A stretch of DNA of 5,813 bases, taken from WTJX01 sp045106295. Its GTDB lineage: Bacteria > Bacteroidota > Bacteroidia > Cytophagales > JAAEPT01. The notes under the pieces were generated by a model. The model saw nothing but the letters and a program-made list of their open reading frames with translations, made no database searches and was not told the origin of the DNA. The translations under genes were made by a program, and so were the position numbers. Below are positions 1 to 5,474 of the stretch, one piece after another. The DNA lies in contig JBGCEI010000157.1 of the NCBI GenBank assembly GCA_045106295.1, positions 1 through 5,813 on the forward strand, given 5' to 3'. Every line of letters begins with the position of its first letter. Within the stretch, counting starts at the first letter, position 1.

Positions 1-1
1 A

Positions 2-124
2 GGAACAATTAGAAAGAAATTCGCAGTGTCTATTGGAGATAATGCTGTTCATGGATCAGACTCTGATGAAAATGCAGCAATAGAAGCTTCTTTCTTCTTC
101 TCGGGGACAGAATTATTTAATTAA
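2..124 (+). CDS. ndk: Nucleoside diphosphate kinase, C-terminal end (partial)
   Basis: This is the last 40 codons and the TAA stop of a gene whose start lies to the left of the window. The readable protein contains the NDK active-site signature NAVHGSDS, with the catalytic histidine encoded at 50-52. It is followed by the usual SDENAAIEASFFF stretch and a short tail ending in ELFN. The enzyme moves the gamma-phosphate from ATP to other nucleoside diphosphates through a phosphohistidine on this residue, balancing NTP and dNTP pools in the cytoplasm. The tail is of normal length for the family, so the C-terminus is intact. A strong terminator follows at 151-180, so the gene ends its transcription unit. 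It is convergent with the minus-strand genes that begin at 223. Confidence 0.95.
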   Translation, partial: GTIRKKFAVSIGDNAVHGSDSDENAAIEASFFFSGTELFN

Positions 125-150
125 CAGCTCGGTGGTAAAAACAATTGAAC

Positions 151-180
151 AGGTATCTGAAAGAATCAGGTACCTTTTTT
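151..180 (+). terminator. Intrinsic terminator of ndk
   Basis: Bases 151-160 (AGGTATCTGA) pair with 166-175 (TCAGGTACCT) around a 5-base AAGAA loop. All ten pairs form, one of them a G-U wobble. The last base of the stem is the first of a six-T run at 175-180. This is a textbook rho-independent terminator 26 bp past the ndk stop. Read on the minus strand the same hairpin follows the DUF6580-like gene, but there the nearest T run lies about eight bases beyond the stem, so termination in that direction would be weaker. Confidence 0.85.
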
Positions 181-222
181 ATTCATTGTAAATTTAAGCT
201 TAAATACTAAAAACGAGTAAAA

Positions 223-777
223 TTATCCTAAAGCCCTCGTTTCTTGATTTTTAGTAGCGAGGTGATAGGCACCAAACAAGAGTGTACTAAACACGAGATT
301 GGAAGCTAATGAATTCTTAAAAAATGGAATTGCCATTTCGTAGCAACTCAATAAACCAGAGAATGTTTTCGCATACATAGCTGTAGTTGCCCATACTCCA
401 AAGTTAGATAATACAAAAAATACGACCGCAGCACCTACACTACCCCCAATAATGTGCAATGAATTGGTTTTAGTAAGAAGTGAACCGATTATAATAGCTA
501 ATGCATACGCAGCATACGAAAAGAAGGCTCCTGAATAGAAAAAAGTAAATGACTCATAATATTCTGCATACACCAAGTTATTTAATAGCAAGTCACTTAC
601 AAATAGCAATACCATAGGCAATGCAAAACGAAATACCTTATTCGTAATACATGCACCCGAAAATAACGCAATAGCACCTAATATGGAGAAATTGGAAGGC
701 ATCGACAAAAATCGGCTAGTAATAGCTAATAGTAATAAAATCGTTATAAGGAAGAGATTGTTTTTTTGTTTCATCAT
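223..777 (-). CDS. DUF6580-like six-helix membrane protein, putative transporter component
   Basis: This is a 184-residue, very hydrophobic protein. Six membrane segments can be placed at about residues 8-24, 30-44, 50-69, 85-101, 109-130 and 157-174. Conserved-looking motifs are TSRFL (20-24), SNFGVW (124-129) and CYEMAIPFFKNSL (145-157), which fit the DUF6580 family of putative transport proteins as I recall it. The size and helix count resemble substrate-binding S components of ECF vitamin transporters. No energising ATPase or T component is nearby, so transport is a family-level guess and the substrate is unknown. Two ATG codons are adjacent (777 and 774), and either could start the protein. 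The gene lies 51 bp after tyrA and has its own -7 element at 793-800, so it can be transcribed separately. No frame damage is visible. Confidence 0.8.
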   Translation of the reverse strand: MMKQKNNLFLITILLLLAITSRFLSMPSNFSILGAIALFSGACITNKVFRFALPMVLLFVSDLLLNNLVYAEYYESFTFFYSGAFFSYAAYALAIIIGSLLTKTNSLHIIGGSVGAAVVFFVLSNFGVWATTAMYAKTFSGLLSCYEMAIPFFKNSLASNLVFSTLLFGAYHLATKNQETRALG

Positions 778-792
778 GGTTTGTTTTCATTA

Positions 793-800
793 CAAATATA
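793..800 (-). promoter_or_regulatory. Bacteroidota-type -7 element before the DUF6580-like gene
   Basis: On the minus strand these bases read TATATTTG, an exact match to the Bacteroidota -7 consensus TAnnTTTG. They lie in the gap between tyrA and the DUF6580-like gene. No clear TTTG/TTG -33 element is seen 19-21 bp upstream. A start site a few bases downstream would leave a leader of only about 10-15 nt before the ATG, which is unusually short. The call rests on the octamer and its intergenic position. Confidence 0.45.
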
Positions 801-828
801 GGAAAAATAATAAGATGCTTTGTTTACG

Positions 829-1551
829 CTAAAGTTGTTCATCCAAACTAGTCAATTCATTTAAAAAGTCAATTCTTACCTGTTTTGCAAATGGGTTTTC
901 TTGTTCAATTGTTTTAAACAGTTCCCACGAGTCTTGTCCTAAGGTTGTTTTAATATCTAATAAATACTGATACGCATTTGTTTTTTGATCCGTATCAGGG
1001 ATATTCATATTGTCTACAGCTCTACCAATAAAATGAGTCAGTGCCTGTACGTATGCCATTTGCTGGTCATGTTTTTCTGCGGAACGCTCTAATACCGTTA
1101 ATTTCAAATTAGTTGCTAAAAAGTCTATCACACATCGTTTATGATCAGAATCGTCTGAACAAACCATACAGCGCAAGCCTTCTATTCCTCGTTTACCACT
1201 TTGCGGACCAAATAAGGGGTGCGTTCCTATTATTTCCACAGAGGAAGGCAGTATTTCTTTCATTAATTTTAATGGCTTTACTTTCACTGAAGATACGTCT
1301 ACAGCCACTGCCCTTGGTTGTAAAAAAGAAGCCGTTTTACGAAGTGTATCTTCTAGAAACTGAACCGGCACACAATAAATCACAATATCTTTAGAAGCTA
1401 CTTCTTCAAGGCTTCCATAGGCTACGTTTAGTCTCTTAGCGTCTTCTGACTTATCACTTCTGTTAAATACCGTAATGGTAAAAAATGGATGTAAATGCTT
1501 GGCTATAAATTGGCCAAAACTCCCAAAACCAATGATACCTAATGATTTCAC
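829..1551 (-). CDS. tyrA: Prephenate/arogenate dehydrogenase (TyrA family)
   Basis: This 240-residue protein catalyses the NAD(P)-dependent oxidative decarboxylation that leads to tyrosine, from prephenate or arogenate. A Rossmann fold opens the protein with GFGSFG (8-13). The second strand ends in NRSDKS (30-35), with no acidic residue at the usual NAD-discriminating position. DVSSVK (85-90) and GTHPLFGP (109-116) are TyrA hallmarks, with His111 at the conserved active-site position. HDQ (161-163) and ALTHFIG (170-176) belong to the helical C-terminal domain. The RSDxS and HPLFGPxSG style is closest to the plant arogenate dehydrogenase branch, which would suggest NADP and possibly arogenate, but this is inference. 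At 240 residues it is a short, single-domain form without chorismate mutase or ACT domains. The start is GTG at 1551, supported by the Rossmann motif beginning a few residues in. Only three bases separate it from the upstream monooxygenase stop. Confidence 0.87.
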   Translation of the reverse strand: MKSLGIIGFGSFGQFIAKHLHPFFTITVFNRSDKSEDAKRLNVAYGSLEEVASKDIVIYCVPVQFLEDTLRKTASFLQPRAVAVDVSSVKVKPLKLMKEILPSSVEIIGTHPLFGPQSGKRGIEGLRCMVCSDDSDHKRCVIDFLATNLKLTVLERSAEKHDQQMAYVQALTHFIGRAVDNMNIPDTDQKTNAYQYLLDIKTTLGQDSWELFKTIEQENPFAKQVRIDFLNELTSLDEQL

Positions 1552-1554
1552 TTT

Positions 1555-2769
1555 CTATTTAGTTAAGTAATATTTTTCATCTAACCGTTTGAATAGACTT
1601 TCTCTAATACCTAAGGCATTTTCAGCCATCCATTGGTTCGTAAATGAAAACGAAGATACTTGATTTAGAATAAAATCTCTAGCTTTTCCAATTGGATAAC
1701 TCGACTGGAAAAGTGGTGTAATCACTCGGCATAACTGCTGGTAAAACTGGTTATGACTTTTTCGTTGCTGATAGAAGGCTTTTAAAGCTGTTTCCATAGA
1801 ACTGTTTTCTTTTAAAGAAATAGCCAATACTTGTGCATCGAGTAAGGCATTATTTACTCCACAGCTTAACTGTGGACTCATAGCATGTGCGGCATCACCA
1901 ATAAATACCACATTATCTTTGTAGTAGGGTGTTAATTTCACATCATAATAAGGCGCTATTCTTACCTCATCCAGATCGGGTATTTCGTTGATCACATATG
2001 CTAAATGTGGGGCTAAATCTTTCACTTCATTTTTCCAGTTCTCTAAGCCTTTCTCTCTCCACTGATTAGCATCACTCATTTTAAGGCTCCAAAACACATT
2101 GAGGTAAGAAGCATTGTCAGCAGGTTCTTTTCTACCGATTGGCATTAGTCCAATCATTTTTTTTGTGCCACAGTACACTTGGTAAATGCGATTGTCAAAA
2201 TCATTACTCGTATTCGGAACAACTGTCCATGCTGCCCCCCATTTTTGTTTGTTAGATCGTTTAGTAATTGGTAAGTTATTTCTTAACAAAGAAGACGATC
2301 CATTAGCTACAACTACTAAATCAAAAGTCCCTTCTGTTTCTCCAGTTACAGACTCGAGGTATGTTTCATTTCCTTTTTTAAGAATATCTTTTACCTCAAA
2401 TCCTGTACGAAATGTAATTCCTTCTTTTTTAATTTCTTGATGCATAATAGAGAACAGCAGCCCTCTGTGCATACCTATTCCATACGAGTTAAAAGGTAAG
2501 TGATCAAAATTCAGGTCCAGCACATAATCTCCAGACATATTCTTTCCTTCAATTTTTTGAATGGAATGCCCATAATTAGCTACTGTATCAAAAAGAGATA
2601 AATTATGTAGCACCTGTTGCCCTGTTAATTGGAGCATAAATCCTGCGCCAACAGGTTTTGGGTTCGGTTCTCTTTCAAAAAGAGTGACTTCCTCACCGTT
2701 TCTATGCAAAAATAAAGCGACAGCGGCTCCTGAAGCACCACTACCAATAACAGCTATTCTTCTAGCCAT
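1555..2769 (-). CDS. FAD-dependent monooxygenase, group A flavoprotein hydroxylase type
   Basis: This is a 404-residue flavoprotein of the UbiH/salicylate hydroxylase-like family, normal in length and with no signal peptide. The N-terminal ADP-binding fold carries GSGASG (9-14), with the ribose-binding acid in the FERE stretch (31-34). GMHRGLL (99-105) holds the Arg typical of this family near the FAD. GDAAHAMSP (291-299) followed by CGVNNALLDA (303-312) is the second FAD motif. The middle motif, usually DLVVGADGxxSxVR, reads DLVVVANGSSSLLR (150-163), so the DG aspartate is Asn156. Such enzymes use NAD(P)H and oxygen to hydroxylate, often aromatic, substrates in the cytoplasm or at the membrane face. 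The substrate here cannot be told. Tight coupling with the TyrA gene suggests an aromatic compound, by inference only. The start is ATG at 2769, 48 bp after the nuclease gene. No Shine-Dalgarno sequence is seen; the minus strand instead carries CCTCC there. Confidence 0.85.
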   Translation of the reverse strand: MARRIAVIGSGASGAAVALFLHRNGEEVTLFEREPNPKPVGAGFMLQLTGQQVLHNLSLFDTVANYGHSIQKIEGKNMSGDYVLDLNFDHLPFNSYGIGMHRGLLFSIMHQEIKKEGITFRTGFEVKDILKKGNETYLESVTGETEGTFDLVVVANGSSSLLRNNLPITKRSNKQKWGAAWTVVPNTSNDFDNRIYQVYCGTKKMIGLMPIGRKEPADNASYLNVFWSLKMSDANQWREKGLENWKNEVKDLAPHLAYVINEIPDLDEVRIAPYYDVKLTPYYKDNVVFIGDAAHAMSPQLSCGVNNALLDAQVLAISLKENSSMETALKAFYQQRKSHNQFYQQLCRVITPLFQSSYPIGKARDFILNQVSSFSFTNQWMAENALGIRESLFKRLDEKYYLTK

Positions 2770-2817
2770 ACTACATAAATAAGGAGGTTATTTTACTAGC
2801 GTAATTGTTGCTATTAT

Positions 2818-3435
2818 TTAATTTCTTCTGTCTAATTCGTCTCTGATTTTTGCTGCCCGTTCGTACTGCTCATTATTAATGGCATCGTCTAGCATGTCAT
2901 TTAATTCTTGGGCAGACATATCTCCTAATTCCTTTACCTTTCGAGTTCTTTTAATAGGCGTTACTTCTTCTCTTTTCTCGCTTTTCTCTACACTACTCAA
3001 GCCCAATTCTGCCTCTTCTTCTTCGCTTGTTAGAATGATTCCGGCTTCGCCTAATACATTTTCGTTCGTATAAATAGGAGCACCAAAGCGTAAGCCTATC
3101 GCTATGGCATCGGAAGGCCTTGCATCAACAGATGAAACAGTTTTTCCGTTATTAAATAAAATACTAGCAAAAAACACCCCCTCTTTTAAATCAGAAATTA
3201 CAATCTCTTCTACACCAATATTAAATTCCCCAGCAACGGTACGAAATAGATCGTGCGTCATGGGGCGATTGGGTTTAATGTTTTCAATTTCTATGGCAAT
3301 AGCTTGTGCCTCGAACATACCAATAATAATCGGCAATCTTCTGTCACCCTTTTCCTCTCCCAATACCAAGGCAAAAGAGCCTGTTTGTGAAGGGCTAGAT
3401 GATAAACCTAAAATTTCAAGTCTAATTTTGTCCAC
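2818..3435 (-). CDS. Bifunctional nuclease family protein (BFN/DUF151) with C-terminal UVR domain
   Basis: This is a 205-residue, two-part protein. Residues 1 to about 135 form the BFN (DUF151) domain, with GSFALVLGE (19-27), RLPIIIG (33-39), RPMTHDL (57-63) and DARPSDAIAI (104-113). A charged linker rich in Glu, Lys and Arg spans about 137-170. Residues 172-205 form a UvrB/UvrC-type UVR helical hairpin with the NEQYERAAKIRDEL core (188-201). The BFN name comes from plant and microbial members reported to have RNase and DNase activity; UVR motifs usually mediate protein contacts. The physiological role of the bacterial BFN-UVR form is poorly known. The start is GTG at 3435, chosen because the family N-terminus (MDKIRLEILGLSSS) begins there and no start codon lies between it and the etfA stop. 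It follows etfA by 18 bp, so the two are almost surely co-transcribed. Confidence 0.9.
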   Translation of the reverse strand: MDKIRLEILGLSSSPSQTGSFALVLGEEKGDRRLPIIIGMFEAQAIAIEIENIKPNRPMTHDLFRTVAGEFNIGVEEIVISDLKEGVFFASILFNNGKTVSSVDARPSDAIAIGLRFGAPIYTNENVLGEAGIILTSEEEEAELGLSSVEKSEKREEVTPIKRTRKVKELGDMSAQELNDMLDDAINNEQYERAAKIRDELDRRN

Positions 3436-3453
3436 GAGAAAAACGCTCTTTTT

Positions 3454-4413
3454 TTATTTTTTTAGTGCCTCTATCAATCGGGGAACTACCTCAAATGCAT
3501 CTCCAACAATACCATAGTCGGCAGATTTGAAAAAAGGAGCATCTTCATCAGTATTAATTACTACGATTGTTTTCGAAGAACTTACACCTGCAAGATGCTG
3601 AATTGCGCCTGAAATTCCTATTGCGATATACAAATTGGGGCTGATTTTTATCCCTGTCTGTCCTACATGTTCATGGTGAGGTCTCCAGTCTACATCCGAT
3701 ACAGGTTTAGAACAAGCAGTTGCTGCACCAATAGTTTTAGCCAATTCTTCTATCATCCCCCAGTTCTCAGGTCCTTTCAGGCCTCTACCTGCTGACACCA
3801 CCAAATCTGCTTCTGGCAATAAAACATCACCTTCCGCTTTCTTCGTTTCTAGCACTTTAATTTTTAAGTCCTTATCGTCAACCGTTACCGTTGATGTAGA
3901 GATAGTTGCTTTATCTTGAGAGGAAGCCTCAAAATTGAAGGCATTCTTTTTTACAGCAATTACTTTTTTATCTTCCATTAAGGAAACAGTAGAAAAAGCT
4001 TTTCCAGTGAAAATCCCTCTTTTCACCATAAATCCATTAGCTGTATCTGGAAGTCCTATCACATTAGTGGCTACCGATGCATCTAATTTAGCGCCCAAAC
4101 GAGCACAAATAGTTTCTGTTAAAGAGGAAGAAGGTAATATCACTATGTGACTTCCTTTTTCATTACTAACTTGCTGTACTGCCGAAGCATAAGTTTGACC
4201 TGTCCATGTAGAACTATCGTTTGTAACGTGCGTTACAGTAGTTAACCCATAATTACCCACACTTTCTAAACTGGCTGTGTCCGCCTCTCCAAACGTAACT
4301 CCTCCAACATCTACTCCAAGTATTTTCCCTAATTCTACCGAATACGCAATTGCCTCTAAGGATGAATTCTTTACTTTTCCTTCTTCTTTTTCTATAAAAA
4401 CTAAAACTGACAT
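3454..4413 (-). CDS. etfA: Electron transfer flavoprotein subunit alpha
   Basis: This 319-residue alpha subunit of ETF carries the FAD and, with EtfB, passes electrons from acyl-CoA dehydrogenases and related flavoenzymes towards the quinone pool. Residues 1 to about 190 form the variable N-terminal domain. The C-terminal FAD domain begins near LVVSAGRGL (204-212) and includes HVGQTGIKISPNLYIAIGIS (249-268, the ETF-alpha signature), SGAIQHLAG (268-276) and VVINTDEDAPFFKSADYGIV (284-303). Length is normal. Where many family members have SRA in the FAD loop, this one has CSKP (234-237), so Lys236 may stand in for an FAD-contacting Arg; I believe this form occurs in other Bacteroidota. The start is ATG at 4411-4413 with an A-rich leader and no Shine-Dalgarno sequence. 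A 7-bp-unit repeat lies in the 83-bp gap between it and etfB. Confidence 0.96.
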   Translation of the reverse strand: MSVLVFIEKEEGKVKNSSLEAIAYSVELGKILGVDVGGVTFGEADTASLESVGNYGLTTVTHVTNDSSTWTGQTYASAVQQVSNEKGSHIVILPSSSLTETICARLGAKLDASVATNVIGLPDTANGFMVKRGIFTGKAFSTVSLMEDKKVIAVKKNAFNFEASSQDKATISTSTVTVDDKDLKIKVLETKKAEGDVLLPEADLVVSAGRGLKGPENWGMIEELAKTIGAATACSKPVSDVDWRPHHEHVGQTGIKISPNLYIAIGISGAIQHLAGVSSSKTIVVINTDEDAPFFKSADYGIVGDAFEVVPRLIEALKK

Positions 4414-4425
4414 ATTTTTTTATTT

Positions 4426-4460
4426 TTAGCGACAAGCTTTTAGCAGTTAGCTATTAGCTT
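4426..4460. repeat. Degenerate heptanucleotide array, copy 1 (etfB-etfA gap)
   Basis: On the plus strand five consecutive 7-bp units fill 4426-4460: TTAGCGA, then CAAGCTT, then TTAGCAG, TTAGCTA and TTAGCTT. The consensus is TTAGCNN, and only the second unit departs from it. The stretch 4441-4458 is repeated exactly (18 of 18 bases) in copy 2. Bases 4434-4460 also fold into a hairpin: five pairs (AAGCT/AGCTT), a 2x2 A-A or T-T internal loop, four pairs, and a 5-base loop. It lies in the etfBA transcript leader before etfA. Its origin is unknown; it may be a dispersed intergenic repeat family. Confidence 0.65.
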
Positions 4461-4496
4461 ATTATTTTGTGTTTTCTGAAAATTTAGCTTAAAAAA

Positions 4497-5234
4497 TTAA
4501 AGCGCTTTGGCTTCATCTTTTAATAGTCGTACTAATTCTTCTTCGTTTCCTGCTTCTACTAACTTACAAGCTGTTCTTGCAGCAGGCATTTCATACCCTT
4601 TTACTTCGGAAGATGCTCCTGATCCTTCTGCTGGAATTACTTCGAGTGGCTTCGTTCTAGCTGACATAATACCACGCATATTGGGTATTTTCCATTCTGC
4701 AATCGGTTCTTGACAACCCAACACCAGTGGAAGAGCAGCTTCTACTATTTGTTTACCACCTTCAATCTCTTTTTGCATTTTAGCGGTAGTTCCGTCCAAA
4801 TCCAATATCATCACAGGAGAAATAGATGGAATATCTAACATCTCTCCTACCAAACCATGTACAATTCCTCCATTATAATCAATAGACTCTCTCCCCATCA
4901 TAATAAGGTCGTAATTTTCTTTTTTAGCGATGGCTGTAATTTGCTTAGCCACAAATACAGGGTCCGTTGGTTCTGCATCAATCCTGATCGCTTTGTCAGC
5001 CCCTATCGCTAAGGCTTTTCGAATACTTGGTTCAGATTCTGCTGTCCCTACATTCAATACCGTAATTTCTGCTTCATGCGATTCCTTTAACTCTACCGCT
5101 CGTGCCAGAGCATAATCGTCATAAGGACCAATGATGTATTGAACACCTGTTTTATCAAATGCGCTGTTGTTATCAATAAAACTAATTTTAGAGGTTGTAT
5201 CTGGTACGTGGGTAATGCAAACTAATATTTTCAT
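4497..5234 (-). CDS. etfB: Electron transfer flavoprotein subunit beta
   Basis: This 245-residue beta subunit of ETF binds AMP and docks with partner dehydrogenases; the alpha subunit brings FAD. The N-terminus MKILVCITHVPDT (1-13) is typical. GPYDDYALARAVELKE (36-51) is the family nucleotide-fold region. GRESIDYNGG (114-123) is a conserved ETF-beta motif. PNMRGIMSARTKPLEVI (184-200) is the recognition-loop region that faces acyl-CoA dehydrogenases in characterised ETFs. Length is normal, and it resembles the classical catabolic ETF rather than the bifurcating Fix/Bcd types, although this was judged by eye. It is the first gene of the minus-strand run. The start is ATG at 5234, preceded by a very A-rich leader. 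Heptad repeat arrays lie on both sides of the gene, and its promoter must lie in the 240-bp region shared with the divergent TPR gene. Confidence 0.96.
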   Translation of the reverse strand: MKILVCITHVPDTTSKISFIDNNSAFDKTGVQYIIGPYDDYALARAVELKESHEAEITVLNVGTAESEPSIRKALAIGADKAIRIDAEPTDPVFVAKQITAIAKKENYDLIMMGRESIDYNGGIVHGLVGEMLDIPSISPVMILDLDGTTAKMQKEIEGGKQIVEAALPLVLGCQEPIAEWKIPNMRGIMSARTKPLEVIPAEGSGASSEVKGYEMPAARTACKLVEAGNEEELVRLLKDEAKAL

Positions 5235-5245
5235 TTTTTTTAAAT

Positions 5246-5280
5246 TTAGTTTCTAGGTTCTAGCAGTTAGCTATTAGCCT
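5246..5280. repeat. Degenerate heptanucleotide array, copy 2 (etfB leader)
   Basis: On the plus strand five 7-bp units run from 5246: TTAGTTT, then CTAGGTT, then CTAGCAG, TTAGCTA and TTAGCCT. Every unit begins with YTAG. Bases 5261-5278 match copy 1 at 4441-4458 exactly, in the same orientation. The array begins 12 bp upstream of the etfB start codon, so on the minus strand it lies in the probable etfB leader. Confidence 0.6.
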
Positions 5281-5313
5281 TTTATCATTTCATAATTTTA
5301 ATAAGCATTCGAT

Positions 5314-5341
5314 ATGCTAATCGCTAGTTGCTAAAAGCTTA
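5314..5341. repeat. Degenerate heptanucleotide array, copy 3 (inverted)
   Basis: On the minus strand four 7-bp units run through this stretch: TAAGCTT, then TTAGCAA, CTAGCGA and TTAGCAT. Bases 5316-5340 match the reverse complement of copy 1 (4434-4458) at 22 of 25 positions. It is inverted relative to copy 2, from which it is separated by 33 bp, so copies 2 and 3 could pair as a long imperfect stem in RNA from either strand. Confidence 0.55.
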
Positions 5342-5370
5342 TTGATTTTTATGCCTTATTAAGTTCTTTC

Positions 5371-5419
5371 AGGTATCCGTACTGATCAGATAAAGATACT
5401 ACTAATCAGTTAGTTACCT
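5371..5419. promoter_or_regulatory. 49-bp imperfect palindrome, possible operator between etfB and the TPR gene
   Basis: Two-part arms mirror each other. AGGTA (5371-5375) and ACTGATCAG (5381-5389) face CTAATCAGT (5402-5410) and TACCT (5415-5419). The 9-bp inner arms match at eight of nine positions, the outer 5-bp arms match fully, and the spacers within the arms are five and four bases. The centre (5390-5401) holds TAAAGATA, which on the minus strand reads TATCTTTA, one base from the -7 consensus and a possible etfB promoter. The right end abuts the plus-strand -7 element at 5421. Such a layout suits a dimeric regulator acting on both promoters, but no regulator gene is seen and no known motif was recognised. 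Confidence 0.35.
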
Positions 5420-5420
5420 T

Positions 5421-5428
5421 TATATTTG
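5421..5428 (+). promoter_or_regulatory. Bacteroidota-type -7 element for the TPR gene
   Basis: TATATTTG matches the -7 consensus TAnnTTTG exactly and is the same octamer as at 793-800. It lies 46 bp before the ATG at 5475, giving an expected leader of about 40 nt that is rich in A. The -33 region, which would fall within the palindrome at 5371-5419, has no good TTTG. Confidence 0.5.
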
Positions 5429-5474
5429 TCTACGCAAAAAACAAATAAAAGGGTTCATTTAAAAATTTATTTCC

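Noticed and set aside
192..205. A 14-bp perfect palindrome, ATTTAAGCTTAAAT, beyond the end of the DUF6580-like gene
   Set aside because: It has no loop and no following T run, and lies in very AT-rich convergent sequence. Nothing marks it as a terminator or operator.
2781..2787. A perfect Shine-Dalgarno-like AAGGAGG on the plus strand between the nuclease and monooxygenase genes
   Set aside because: No plus-strand start codon with a useful open frame lies at the right distance, and the flanking genes are on the other strand. It is most likely chance.
3104..3517. A 137-codon plus-strand open frame antisense to the nuclease gene, and similar antisense frames elsewhere
   Set aside because: The minus-strand products are clear conserved families. 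The antisense frames lack recognisable domains and promoters and are shadows of the coding strand.
4253..4435. A 60-codon frame overlapping the start of etfA on the same strand
   Set aside because: Its Arg/Lys-rich translation is an out-of-frame reading of the etfA N-terminus, and the etfA frame matches the family from its first residue.
4426..5341. The possibility that the repeated units are a CRISPR array or insertion-sequence ends
   Set aside because: The units are 7 bp without unique spacers, there are no cas genes, and no transposase or target-site duplication flanks etfB.
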